Source: Oscillospiraceae bacterium
Lineage (GTDB): Bacteria; Bacillota; Clostridia; Oscillospirales; Ruminococcaceae
Direction: 5' to 3'
Length of the DNA stretch: 64,000 nt
Assembly: GCA_019424695.1 (NCBI GenBank)
Contig: JAHYZA010000006.1
Span: 34,032-98,031, forward strand
In this document: positions 16,667-24,799 of the stretch, in pieces
Position numbering within the stretch: the stretch's first letter is position 1
Layout: every line of letters begins with the position of its first letter
Position numbers and translations under genes: made by a program
The notes under the pieces: model-generated
Seen by the model: the letters and a program-made list of their open reading frames with translations, nothing else
Databases searched by the model: none
Told to the model about the DNA's origin: nothing

Positions 16667-18103
16667 ATGTTTTCCCGCCTGCTGGAAAATCCCGTGGGGG
16701 ATTTTTTGTATGCCGTCGGTTTTTTTGTAGAATACAATATCGTCCGCCTGCTCCGGGGCCTGTCCGCCGTCTGGCGGTGGTTGCGGCGTTCCCTGGGCAA
16801 TCTGCTGCTGTTGGCGCTGCGTCCGCCGGTGCAGGCTTTGCTGGACCTGGTCGCTGCATTACATTCCCCGGGACGTTTTTTTCTGGGGTATCTGCTGCCG
16901 GTCGCCGCGACCGCCGGTTTGCTTATTCTCGTCCGTGCCGGGATCTCCCTGCCGTTTGCGCTGCGCGTGACCGTCAACGGACAGACCGTCGGCTATGTTG
17001 CCAGCGAGGAAGCCTTCGACAACGCCCGCGCCGATGTGCTGGCTCGTGTCAATTCGGCCCGGGAACTGCTGGCCGCTGACAGTGAGACCCTTTCCTGGGA
17101 CGTGGAACCCACCTACACCCTCTCCATCAGCGCCGAGACCATGACCGAGAGCGAAGTTGCCAACGAGATTCTGCGCATCAGCGGAAGCGAGATCAGCGAG
17201 GCCACCGCCGTGTATATCGACGGCGATCTGCGCTATGTCACCACCGAGGGCGACCATCTGCGCAGCTATTTGAACCGCATCAAAGCTCCCTGGGAAGATC
17301 CGACCAGCCAGACGACCCGGGTGAGTTTTGCCCACGGGCTGCGGCTGGTGGACGGCATCTACCTGACGGATTCCGTGGTTCCTTACGCCGATGTGCTGGC
17401 AGGATTACAGGCCAACGAAAGCGAGGCCCTGCAGGTGAAAGTCAGCGAAAGCGTGACCGAGACCCAGGAAATCCCCTACGATACCCAGACCCAGGAAGAC
17501 AGCGAACTGGATTTTGGCAAAAGCGAAACGGTACAGCAGGGCGTGCCCGGCAGCGAAGCCGTCACACGGGAGCTCACCTATCTCAACGGAACACTTATCG
17601 ACGACCAGGTGGTGGACGTCCAGGTGCTGCAGTCCCCCACGCCGGAGATCATCCGCCGGGGCACCCGGTTGAAAAACGGCATGATCGGCAAGTTGGGCAC
17701 CGGCACCTTCATCTGGCCGGTACCCCAGTACAAGTCCATCTCCCGCTGGGCCAACCTGCAGGTACGGGGCGGCCACCGCGGCGTGGACATCGCAGCCCCC
17801 TACGGCACGCCAATCTGTGCCTCCGACAGCGGTACCGTCGTGGAAGTGGTCAACATGCACCCCAGCTGGGGCAACTATGTGACCATCGACCACGGCAACG
17901 GCTACAAGACCCTGTACGCCCACATGTCCAGCTTTGCGGTACAGTTGGGCGATACCGTCACCCAGGGACAGGTCATCGGCTATGTGGGTTCCACCGGGGA
18001 TTCCACCGGCAACCATTGTCACTTTGAAATGAGCTACAACGACGTACTGTTCAGCGCTTACGACGTATTCCCCAATATGCCGACCAAAAATCCAGACTTC
18101 TAA
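16667..18103 (+). CDS. membrane-anchored M23 peptidase with G5 domain
   Basis: 478 residues. A hydrophobic stretch (about 62-98) anchors it; then an extracytoplasmic alpha/beta region, a G5 domain (about 257-333, ending LQSPTPEIIRRGT) and an M23 domain with H370 and D374 in HRGVDIA and H450/H452 in NHCHFEM. The G5 fold binds N-acetylglucosamine-containing cell wall in other proteins. I chose ATG 16667 with AAAGGAGG nine bases upstream. Likely an endopeptidase acting on stem-peptide bridges, working alongside the upstream M23 protein. Confidence 0.9.
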   Translation: MFSRLLENPVGDFLYAVGFFVEYNIVRLLRGLSAVWRWLRRSLGNLLLLALRPPVQALLDLVAALHSPGRFFLGYLLPVAATAGLLILVRAGISLPFALRVTVNGQTVGYVASEEAFDNARADVLARVNSARELLAADSETLSWDVEPTYTLSISAETMTESEVANEILRISGSEISEATAVYIDGDLRYVTTEGDHLRSYLNRIKAPWEDPTSQTTRVSFAHGLRLVDGIYLTDSVVPYADVLAGLQANESEALQVKVSESVTETQEIPYDTQTQEDSELDFGKSETVQQGVPGSEAVTRELTYLNGTLIDDQVVDVQVLQSPTPEIIRRGTRLKNGMIGKLGTGTFIWPVPQYKSISRWANLQVRGGHRGVDIAAPYGTPICASDSGTVVEVVNMHPSWGNYVTIDHGNGYKTLYAHMSSFAVQLGDTVTQGQVIGYVGSTGDSTGNHCHFEMSYNDVLFSAYDVFPNMPTKNPDF

Positions 18104-18108
18104 GCAAA

Positions 18109-18140
18109 AATCCCCTGCCGCAAGGGCAGGGGATTTTCTC
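18109..18140. terminator. bidirectional terminator between convergent genes
   Basis: Perfect stem AATCCCCTGCC / GGCAGGGGATT with a five-base loop, followed by TTTTC on the plus strand and TTTTTGC on the minus strand. Confidence 0.8.
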
Positions 18141-18144
18141 GTCT

Positions 18145-19596
18145 TTATTTGGCGCCGCGGCCCGCAAAGACCACGACCACCGTTTTGAGCAGGATTTTAA
18201 TGTCGTTCCACAGCGACCAGTTGTCGATATACCGGACGTCCAGCCGGACCACTTCCTCGAAGTTTTCGATGTTGCTGCGCCCGCTGATCTGCCACAGACC
18301 GGTGATGCCGGGCTTCATGCTCAGGCGGCGCTTGTGGTGGCTTTCGTACTGCTTGTACTCGTCCACCGTGGGCGGCCGGGTACCCACCAGGGACATCTTG
18401 CCCATGAGTACATCAAAGAACTGCGGCAGCTCGTCGATGCTGGTGCGGCGGATGAAGCGGCCCACTTTTGTGATGCGCGGATCATCCTCCATCTTGAACA
18501 TCAGGCCCTCCATCTCATTCTGAGACATCAGTTCCTTTTTGCGCGCTTCGGCATCTACATACATGCTGCGCAGCTTGTGGATATAGAAATACCGGCCGTT
18601 GAGCCCCACCCGCTTCTGCCGGAAGATCAGCGGCCCGGGACTTTCCAGTTTGAGGGGGATCGCCACAATGGCAATGATGGGAATACTGATGATGCACCCC
18701 ACCAGCGCGCCTACGATATCCATGATGCGTTTGAGCATCATATCCCGCAGTTCCAGCTCGATGGTGCCCATCGTCACAATGTTGCCGCCCGCACAGCGCC
18801 CCAGGTCCCGGCTCAGCCGGGCGGCGCTGGTCTCGTCACAGCAGACCTCCTCGATGCGGTCCAGCATCTTGAGCCGGAAATGCACGGTCAGACCCATGCT
18901 TTCCATCTCTTCCAGGTACGGAATAAAGGATTCGCCGCTGTCCATGGGAATATCCACATAAATTTCATCCAAAGCGGCCCGCCGAATCCAGTCCATGAAC
19001 GCATCGAAGGTCGCACGCACCGGCACGCCCTCAAACTCCTGGCCGACCTCCTCTTCTGGGGCATCCAGCAATACCACCCCGCACACGCGCTTGGACCAGT
19101 CGTCCCGCAGCTCGTGGATGACCGCCGCCGCATGGTCCACCGTAGACAGGATTCCCACAAGGCTTTCCATGCCGCTGCGGTTCTGGGAGTGCAGCAGATA
19201 CCGTTTGAGCAGCGTATGGGCCAGCGGCATCATCAGGCCATTGACCATGGGCACCGCCACCGCAAAATAACGGGAATCCAGCATTTCCGCCTTGGCCAGC
19301 AGCATCAGTGCCGAATACACCGCCGCCATCAGGACGTTGAACCGGATGGAAATTGCCAGTTCCCGCCCCAGGGTGCGGGTGACGATATTCTCCCGCTGGT
19401 TGAAGAAGAAAAACGTCATGATAAAAGCCACGACCACCAGGCAAAGCGTCTGGACCCAGTCGCTGACACTATAGGGGACGATTCGCCCCAGCAGGCCGTC
19501 CGTGATGAGCCAGGCCAGCAGCACGCTGAATCCCAGCGTCACAAGGTCCAGCGCGAACACATAGGCATATTGCAGTTTTTCGCGTTTATTGATCAT
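18145..19596 (-). CDS. polyprenyl-phosphate sugar-1-phosphate transferase
   Basis: WbaP/WcaJ-type enzyme that puts the first sugar phosphate on undecaprenyl phosphate to start an exopolysaccharide or capsule repeat. 483 residues from ATG 19596, chosen because the helix-rich N-terminus MINKREKLQYAYVF begins there and longer starts add a polar leader; the ribosome binding site is weak (AGGAAACAGGA). Five membrane helices come first, then a Rossmann-like domain, then the bacterial sugar transferase domain with KRIMDIVGALVG, SPGPLIFRQKRVG, HKLRSM, RRTSIDELPQF and KPGITGLWQISGRS. A single gene, convergent with the M23 pair. Confidence 0.88.
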   Translation of the reverse strand: MINKREKLQYAYVFALDLVTLGFSVLLAWLITDGLLGRIVPYSVSDWVQTLCLVVVAFIMTFFFFNQRENIVTRTLGRELAISIRFNVLMAAVYSALMLLAKAEMLDSRYFAVAVPMVNGLMMPLAHTLLKRYLLHSQNRSGMESLVGILSTVDHAAAVIHELRDDWSKRVCGVVLLDAPEEEVGQEFEGVPVRATFDAFMDWIRRAALDEIYVDIPMDSGESFIPYLEEMESMGLTVHFRLKMLDRIEEVCCDETSAARLSRDLGRCAGGNIVTMGTIELELRDMMLKRIMDIVGALVGCIISIPIIAIVAIPLKLESPGPLIFRQKRVGLNGRYFYIHKLRSMYVDAEARKKELMSQNEMEGLMFKMEDDPRITKVGRFIRRTSIDELPQFFDVLMGKMSLVGTRPPTVDEYKQYESHHKRRLSMKPGITGLWQISGRSNIENFEEVVRLDVRYIDNWSLWNDIKILLKTVVVVFAGRGAK

Positions 19597-19779
19597 TCCT
19601 GTTTCCTGTTTCCCTCTCTGCCCCATACGCGCAGAGAGCCTATTATCCATATTATCAGTATATTGTATCATGTTTGGCCCGTTTTTTCAATTCCGGCCCC
19701 CGGATTGTCAGCAGAGTGTCATTTTTTCATCCGGGCACGCCAGGCCCTGCGCCGTTTTTTGTTTTCTTTTGTGCGCAGC

Positions 19780-19808
19780 TTTACTTGGCGCGGCTCTTGT
19801 GATACAAT
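19780..19808 (+). promoter_or_regulatory. promoter of the Lrp/AsnC regulator
   Basis: TTTACT (19780-19785), 17 bases, TACAAT (19803-19808), with the extended -10 TGA directly before it. Confidence 0.6.
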
Positions 19809-19872
19809 ACTTTCGATAATAAAGCCGCCCGGGTCCTGTTTCCGAGCCGGACGCCGCAAGGAGTTTTCTGTC

Positions 19873-20325
19873 ATGGACCATATAGATAGAAAAATCATCG
19901 ACATTCTGCAAAAGAACGCCCGTGCCCCGCTGAAAGAGATTGCTGACCATGTGTTTCTTTCCAGCCCGGCCGTTTCCGCACGTATCAGCCGGTTGGAGCA
20001 CGCCGGCATCCTTTCGGGGTACCAGGCCCAGATCGACGCCCCCAAGCTGGGGTACATGGTCAAGGCTTTCATCAATCTGGATATGGACCCCCAACGCAAA
20101 CCGGAGTTTTACCCCTATATTCAGCAGTGCCCTCAGGTCGTGGAGTGCAACTGCGTGACCGGCGACTACAGCATGCTCATCGAAGTGCTGTTCGGCACCA
20201 CCCAGGAGCTGGACCAGTTCATCAACCATCTGCAGCAGTTTGGCCGCACCCACACCCAGATCGTCTTTTCCACCCCGGTGGAACACCGCGGGGTGCCAGT
20301 CGCCGAACCTGACAGCGAAGAATAA
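19873..20325 (+). CDS. Lrp/AsnC-family transcriptional regulator
   Basis: 150 residues: an N-terminal HTH (about 3-50; RKIIDILQKNARAPLKEIAD then SSPAVSARISRLEHAGIL) and an effector-binding RAM domain (about 65-140, VVECNCVTGDYSMLIEV). Such proteins sense amino acids as octamers. AAGGAG precedes ATG 19873. It stands alone with its own promoter and terminator; the targets are not evident, since neighbours are a GntR-ABC operon and a sugar transferase. Confidence 0.9.
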   Translation: MDHIDRKIIDILQKNARAPLKEIADHVFLSSPAVSARISRLEHAGILSGYQAQIDAPKLGYMVKAFINLDMDPQRKPEFYPYIQQCPQVVECNCVTGDYSMLIEVLFGTTQELDQFINHLQQFGRTHTQIVFSTPVEHRGVPVAEPDSEE

Positions 20326-20337
20326 CCTCGCCTTTTG

Positions 20338-20366
20338 GCCCGCCTTGCAAAAAGGCGGGCTTTTTT
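20338..20366 (+). terminator. intrinsic terminator after the Lrp-type gene
   Basis: Stem GCCCGCCTT / AAGGCGGGC followed by TTTTTT. Confidence 0.88.
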
Positions 20367-20375
20367 ATTTGCCTC

Positions 20376-20404
20376 TTGACAACTGTGTATATTGCGTATA
20401 TACT
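20376..20404 (+). promoter_or_regulatory. promoter of the gntR-ABC operon
   Basis: TTGACA (20376-20381), 17 bases, TATACT (20399-20404). The spacer contains GTATAT-TGCGT-ATATAC (20387-20403), a second possible regulator site. Confidence 0.8.
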
Positions 20405-20426
20405 GTAAATATCGAATATGTACAGT
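20402..20426. promoter_or_regulatory. candidate autoregulatory operator of the GntR regulator
   Basis: Inverted repeat with arms ACTGTA (20402-20407) and TACAGT (20421-20426) around an AT-rich centre, covering the transcription start. YtrA-type GntR proteins usually repress their own ABC operon from such a site. Confidence 0.5.
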
Positions 20427-20446
20427 TCGATGATAAGGAGCGCTTC

Positions 20447-20818
20447 ATGGAAATTTATCTGTCCAATTCCGGTCAGGAGCCGATCTACGCGCAGATCACG
20501 CGGCAGATCAAGGAACAGATCCTGTCCGGTCAACTGCACGCGGGGGATGCTCTGCCCAGCATCCGGCTTCTGGCCAAGGAGCTGCGCATCAGCGTCATCA
20601 CCACCAAGCGTGCCTACGAGGACCTGGAATCCGCCGGGTTCATCCTCACCCAGCCGGGCCGGGGCAGCTTTGTGGCTGCCCAGAACCCCGCGCTGGTCCG
20701 GGAAGAACATCTGAAAAAAGTCGAGAGCAATCTGCAGGGCGCGGTGGATGCCGCGCGGCTGGGCGGCATCGACTACGAAGAAGTATGTGAAATGTTACGC
20801 CTTTTATGGGAGGGCTGA
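20447..20818 (+). CDS. GntR-family regulator, YtrA type
   Basis: 123 residues: winged HTH (about 8-75; QEPIYAQITRQIKEQILSGQ, then ALPSIRLLAKELRISVIT) and only a short C-terminal helical tail, as in the YtrA subfamily that represses ABC transporters and needs no large effector domain. ATG 20447 has AAGGAG upstream. It begins an operon with the ATPase and permease directly downstream (2 bases and 4-base overlap) and likely represses it from the sites at 20387-20426. Confidence 0.9.
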   Translation: MEIYLSNSGQEPIYAQITRQIKEQILSGQLHAGDALPSIRLLAKELRISVITTKRAYEDLESAGFILTQPGRGSFVAAQNPALVREEHLKKVESNLQGAVDAARLGGIDYEEVCEMLRLLWEG

Positions 20819-20820
20819 CT

Positions 20821-21681
20821 ATGGCAAGCGAAGCTGCCATTCTGCACGGTGTGCAGAAACAGTACAAAGATTTTACGCTGGGCCCCGTCGATCTGACGGT
20901 TCCTGCCGGCACTATCGTGGGCCTGGTGGGAGAAAACGGTGCCGGCAAAACCACCACGCTGAAGCTGCTTTGCGGCGTAAACCCTGCCGACGGCGGAGAA
21001 ATCACGCTATTGGGCAGCAAGCCGTCCGATCCGGCCGTGCGTGCCCGGTTGGGTGTGGTGTTTGAGGATGCCTACTTTTACGGGGGACTGAATGCCGGGC
21101 AAATCGGAAAAAGCATGGCGGGGATCTTCGGTCCCCGCTGGAACGCCGCAGCCTATGCCAACCTGTTGCAGCGATTCGGGCTGGATGTGCGCAAAAAAAT
21201 TTCGGAATACAGCCGCGGCATGCGGATGAAGCTGAGCCTGGCCACTGCCCTGGCCCACGCCCCCGACCTGCTGGTGCTGGACGAAGCCACCGCCGGACTG
21301 GACCCGGTGGTGCGCAGTGAGATGCTGGACCTGTTCCTGGAATTCATCCAGGATGAGCAGCACAGCATTCTCATGAGCAGCCACATCACCAGTGACCTGG
21401 AACAGGTGGCGGATTCCATCGCCTATCTGCACCGCGGGCAGCTGCTGTTCCACGAGGACAAAGACGCCCTTTTGCAGGAGTACGGCCTGCTGCGGTGCAG
21501 CCGTGCCCAGTTGGAGAAACTTCCTGCGGGCTGTGTGGTCTATACCAAAGAAAACGCCTTTGGCTGCGAGAGTCTGGTCAAAGGACGGTCGACGGTGCAG
21601 CACCTGCTGCCCGACGCCGTCTGCGACCCGGCCTCCATCGACGATATCATGCGCTTTTACAGCGGGAGGGATGCACAATGA
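20821..21681 (+). CDS. ABC transporter ATP-binding protein
   Basis: 286 residues. Walker A GENGAGKTT, signature YSRGMRMKLSL, Walker B LLVLDEATAGLDP and H-loop SSHITSDLEQ are all present in order, with the drug/antibiotic-export type spacing. A C-terminal extension of about 80 residues follows. Starts two bases after gntR with GGGAGGG upstream. Pairs with the single permease downstream, probably as a homodimeric exporter of the YtrB or BcrA kind. The substrate (peptide, antibiotic or lipid) is not evident. Confidence 0.92.
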   Translation: MASEAAILHGVQKQYKDFTLGPVDLTVPAGTIVGLVGENGAGKTTTLKLLCGVNPADGGEITLLGSKPSDPAVRARLGVVFEDAYFYGGLNAGQIGKSMAGIFGPRWNAAAYANLLQRFGLDVRKKISEYSRGMRMKLSLATALAHAPDLLVLDEATAGLDPVVRSEMLDLFLEFIQDEQHSILMSSHITSDLEQVADSIAYLHRGQLLFHEDKDALLQEYGLLRCSRAQLEKLPAGCVVYTKENAFGCESLVKGRSTVQHLLPDAVCDPASIDDIMRFYSGRDAQ

Positions 21682-22355
21682 AGGGCTTGCTTTACAAGGA
21701 CTGGTCGCTCATCGCGGGCGGATACAAAACCAACTTCCTCTTTCTGCTGGTTTTCTATGGATTGCTGACTGTGGTTGCCCGTATGAGCTTTCTGGCCTAT
21801 GCCATGGTCTTTGTGCTGGGTCTGTACGCTTCTTCTACCATCAGCATGGACGAAAACAGCCATTGGGATGCCTACGCCCACACCCTCCCTGTCACCCCCG
21901 GGCAATTGGTAGCGGTAAAATACTGGCTGACCCTGATTCTGACCACGGCCAGCATTCCCCTGGCCTTTCTGCTTCTTGCGCTGATGCCCGATTCCAAGCC
22001 TTCGTCTTTTGAAGCTGCGCTGGGGCTGGCGGCAAGCAGCACCGTGACACTGATTTATTTTTCTTTTGTCATTCCCCTGTCCTACAAATTCGGGGCAGCC
22101 AAAGCCCGCAGCTGGGTCTCCATCTCCATTCTTGTGGTGGCATTTGGTCCGGCAGCTCTGCTCGCCCTGATGCCGGAGCAAGTTACCCTCCCCATCAAAA
22201 ACGCGTTTTCCTCCCTGGACATCAATATCACTTCCACCTGGTCCGAGTCATCCTTTACCGCAGCTGTAATTGGTGCTTCGCTGCTCGTTTCGCTGGTATG
22301 TATGGTCATCAGCTGGGCCGTCAGCGTCCGCATCTACACCCGCAAAACCTATTGA
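21678..22355 (+). CDS. ABC-2 type permease
   Basis: 225 residues with six hydrophobic helices (about 17-33, 36-53, 81-103, 110-128, 140-160, 190-215). Begins MKGLLYKDWSLIAGG, the amphipathic start usual for ABC-2 membrane subunits. ATG 21678 overlaps the ATPase stop by four bases. Third gene of the GntR-controlled operon, followed directly by a strong terminator. Confidence 0.85.
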   Translation: MKGLLYKDWSLIAGGYKTNFLFLLVFYGLLTVVARMSFLAYAMVFVLGLYASSTISMDENSHWDAYAHTLPVTPGQLVAVKYWLTLILTTASIPLAFLLLALMPDSKPSSFEAALGLAASSTVTLIYFSFVIPLSYKFGAAKARSWVSISILVVAFGPAALLALMPEQVTLPIKNAFSSLDINITSTWSESSFTAAVIGASLLVSLVCMVISWAVSVRIYTRKTY

Positions 22356-22358
22356 AAC

Positions 22359-22403
22359 AAAGAGCGGCGTGCTTTCCTTCCGGGAGCACGCCGCTCTTTC
22401 TAT
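22359..22403. terminator. strong terminator between convergent genes
   Basis: 15-bp perfect stem AAAGAGCGGCGTGCT / AGCACGCCGCTCTTT followed by CTATAT on the plus strand and GTTTC on the minus strand. Confidence 0.8.
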
Positions 22404-22413
22404 ATAAGTAAGG

Positions 22414-23358
22414 TCACAACCAGCCGCCACTGTGCAGAACAAAGATCCAGCCGGTGAGCGTCAGGGCCGAGAGCAGCGTCGTCGCCGCGATGGCACTGGC
22501 CGTCAGCACACCTTCGTGACCCATGTTCTTGGCCATAACGTAGGAACTGGGGGTGGTGGGGCTGCCCAGCATGATGAGCAGCGCGATGAGTTCCTTTTCC
22601 CGGAAGCCCAGTGCCAGCGCGCAGGGGATGAAGATAGCCGAAAGTCCCACCGTTTTGATCAGCGCCGCCACCAGTGTGGGGCCGGCTTTTTTCAATGCTT
22701 TGGGCCCTTCAAAGCTGGCGCCGATGGACAGCAGCGCCAGCGGTGTGGTCAGCGAGGCCAGGCTGTCCAGCGTCTTGTCGGCAATGACCGGCAATTCCAC
22801 CGGCAGCAGACTGAAAACCGTACCGGCGATGATGCCCAAGAGAATGGGATTGGTGATGACGCCGCGGAACATCTGTTTCAGGCTGGGGGCGCTGTGCTGC
22901 TCCTGGGGAGATTCGATCATCAGAATCAGCACCGCAAAGATGTTGAACAGCGGCACGCTGCCCAGAATCATCAGTGGTGCCATGCCTGCTTCGCCATAGA
23001 TGTTCTGGATAAATGCCACGCCCAGCACCGCGGCGCTGCTGCGGTAGGACGCCTGCACAAACTCGCCGATGATGGATTTGTCCCGCATGAAAGTCCGGGC
23101 CAGTGCCCAGATCACCAGGATGCTGATGAGCGTTGCCCCGGCGCAGAACAGCACAAACCTCGGCTCAAAGTCATGGACCATATCCACATCCGCCATATCC
23201 AGGAACAGCATGATGGGCAGGGTCACTTTAAACGTCAGTGTATCGGATACTTTGCAAAACGCTTTGGGCAAAAAGCCCAGTTTGCCCAGAATACCGCCCG
23301 CTACCATGACCAGAAAAACCGGCAGCGTGGCATCCAGACTGAAAATCAGATTTTCCAC
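22414..23358 (-). CDS. AEC-family transporter
   Basis: 314-residue carrier of the auxin efflux carrier family, with ten membrane helices in two five-helix halves. FKVTLPIMLFLDMA, TLDSLASLTTPLALLSIGASF and LIMLGSPTTPSSYVMAKN are characteristic segments (the last is the conserved helix-breaking Pro region). Bacterial members move malate, malonate or other organic anions; the substrate here is not known. Single gene, convergent with the ABC permease. No convincing ribosome binding site beyond GAGGGGAAATGG. Confidence 0.88.
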   Translation of the reverse strand: MENLIFSLDATLPVFLVMVAGGILGKLGFLPKAFCKVSDTLTFKVTLPIMLFLDMADVDMVHDFEPRFVLFCAGATLISILVIWALARTFMRDKSIIGEFVQASYRSSAAVLGVAFIQNIYGEAGMAPLMILGSVPLFNIFAVLILMIESPQEQHSAPSLKQMFRGVITNPILLGIIAGTVFSLLPVELPVIADKTLDSLASLTTPLALLSIGASFEGPKALKKAGPTLVAALIKTVGLSAIFIPCALALGFREKELIALLIMLGSPTTPSSYVMAKNMGHEGVLTASAIAATTLLSALTLTGWIFVLHSGGWL

Positions 23359-23508
23359 GATCCATTTCCCCTCACATAGAAAACAGGGCCTGTGTGGTCC
23401 TGCCGTTTTATGGTATCATGGAACCCCCGATTTTGCAACCGGATGAGGAAACGGCGCAATTTTCGTCCATTTTTCTGCGTACAGCGCACAAAATCAGCCC
23501 TTTCACCC

Positions 23509-23537
23509 TTGACAAAAAACGGGTAGCTTGCTATAAT
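23509..23537 (+). promoter_or_regulatory. consensus promoter of the rpsF-ssb-rpsR operon
   Basis: TTGACA (23509-23514), 17 bases, TATAAT (23532-23537): perfect at both boxes, as expected for a ribosomal-protein operon. Confidence 0.92.
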
Positions 23538-23543
23538 TAGTTG

Positions 23544-23590
23544 CTGTGCCAAACGGCACAGTTATCCTTGCCCTTTGCATGGGCAAAGGG
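23544..23590 (+). promoter_or_regulatory. structured rpsF leader, candidate S6:S18 binding site
   Basis: Two hairpins fill the 5' leader: CTGTGCC-AAAC-GGCACAG (23544-23561) and CCCTTTGC-ATGG-GCAAAGGG (23571-23590). Many bacteria control rpsF operons by S6:S18 binding to leader RNA; that this is the site is inference, and I could not confirm the conserved bulge. Confidence 0.4.
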
Positions 23591-23619
23591 CCATACGTCC
23601 AAAAGGAGGTGCACAGAAT

Positions 23620-23904
23620 ATGGCTAAGTACGAAACCATGATGGTTACCACCGCCAACCTCGACGAGGAGGCTTCCGCCGCTCTGATCAACAAGTTCAAG
23701 AACCTGATCGCGGCGAATGGTACGATCGATTCTGTTGATGATTGGGGCAAGAAGCGTCTCGCCTATCCCATCAACGATGAGACCGAAGGTGTGTACACGG
23801 TGATCAAGTTCACCAGCGAGCCCGATTTCCCGGCCGAGCTGGATCGTATCTACAAGATCACCGAAGGCGTTCTTCGCAGCATGATCATTGCTGAGGAGGA
23901 GTAA
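23620..23904 (+). CDS. rpsF: 30S ribosomal protein S6
   Basis: 94 residues, the usual length. KYETMMVTTANLDEE and KKRLAYPINDETEGVY are the recognised S6 segments. AAGGAGGT is nine bases before ATG 23620. Leads the rpsF-ssb-rpsR operon, the common bacterial order. Confidence 0.96.
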   Translation: MAKYETMMVTTANLDEEASAALINKFKNLIAANGTIDSVDDWGKKRLAYPINDETEGVYTVIKFTSEPDFPAELDRIYKITEGVLRSMIIAEEE

Positions 23905-23916
23905 GGAGTACCGAAA

Positions 23917-24399
23917 ATGCTGAATGTTGTTGCAATCATGGGCCGCCTTGCCCGCGACCCCGAACTTCGCCAGACCACGTCCGGCAAAAGCGTGGCATCC
24001 TTTACCATTGCGTGTGACCGCAACGGCAAGCGGGATGCCAGCGGCCAGAGCCAGGCTGACTGGATTCCCGTCACGGCGTGGGACCGCACGGCGGAATTTG
24101 TGTGCAAGTACTTCCAGAAAGGTTCGCTGATTGCCGTGGACGGCCGTCTGCAGAGCCGGTCCTACCAGGACAAGAACGGAAACAACCGCACCGCCATCGA
24201 GATCGTGGCCAACAACGTCAACTTTGCCGGACCCAAATCCGCCAACGCCGCACCCGGCATGGGCGGCGCCAACTACGGCGCGCCCATGGCAGAACCCGCC
24301 GCCCGCCCCGCTGTGCAGCAGGCACCTGCGCCGAGCTATTCCGCCGGCAGCAATGATGACTTTGCACTGATCGAGGATGAAGGCGACCTGCCGTTCTAA
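23917..24399 (+). CDS. ssb: single-stranded DNA-binding protein
   Basis: 160-residue SSB: OB fold (about 1-107; LNVVAIMGRLARDPELRQT, WDRTAEFVCKYFQKG, VDGRLQSRSYQDKNG) then a flexible Gly/Pro/Ala linker and the acidic tip DEGDLPF that recruits repair and replication partners. Preceded by AAGGAG. Twelve bases after rpsF. Confidence 0.96.
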   Translation: MLNVVAIMGRLARDPELRQTTSGKSVASFTIACDRNGKRDASGQSQADWIPVTAWDRTAEFVCKYFQKGSLIAVDGRLQSRSYQDKNGNNRTAIEIVANNVNFAGPKSANAAPGMGGANYGAPMAEPAARPAVQQAPAPSYSAGSNDDFALIEDEGDLPF

Positions 24400-24437
24400 C
24401 AAATCGATTGTAGAATTCCAACAAGGAGGTTACCACA

Positions 24438-24680
24438 ATGGCTATGGATCGTTCTTCCCGCCCGATGCATCGTGGCCGCAAGAAGGTTTGCAGCTTCTGC
24501 GTCGATCGCGTTGAGCACATTGATTACAAGGATCTGCCCCGCCTGCGCAAGTACGTGAGCGAGCGCGCCAAGATCATTCCCCGCCGTGTGACCGGTACCT
24601 GCGCGTTCCATCAGCGTGAGCTGACGGTCGCCATCAAGCGTGCCCGTTATATGGCGCTGATGCCCTACGTGAGCGACTAA
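24438..24680 (+). CDS. rpsR: 30S ribosomal protein S18
   Basis: 80 residues; [18 protein letters not shown] and [21 protein letters not shown] are diagnostic, with the CxxC start of the zinc-binding S18 form. AAGGAGGT precedes ATG 24438. Last gene of the operon; S18 pairs with S6 on the ribosome. Confidence 0.96.
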   Translation: MAMDRSSRPMHRGRKKVCSFCVDRVEHIDYKDLPRLRKYVSERAKIIPRRVTGTCAFHQRELTVAIKRARYMALMPYVSD

Positions 24681-24706
24681 TCGCCCCGGCATCCCAAACG
24701 TGCAAA

Positions 24707-24739
24707 AAAGAGCAGCTCTTATGAGCTGCTCTTTTTCTT
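24707..24739 (+). terminator. intrinsic terminator after rpsR
   Basis: Stem AAAGAGCAGCTC / GAGCTGCTCTTT, loop TTAT, then TTTCTTTT. Confidence 0.9.
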
Positions 24740-24755
24740 TTGCTTGTTGCTACAC

Positions 24756-24788
24756 AAAAACCGGGCGGTCCCGAAGGGCCGCCCGGCT
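24756..24788 (-). terminator. intrinsic terminator after dnaJ
   Basis: On the minus strand a stem CCGGGCGG / CCGCCCGG with a GC-rich loop, followed by TTTTTGTG. Confidence 0.85.
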
Positions 24789-24799
24789 GTTTTGTGTAA

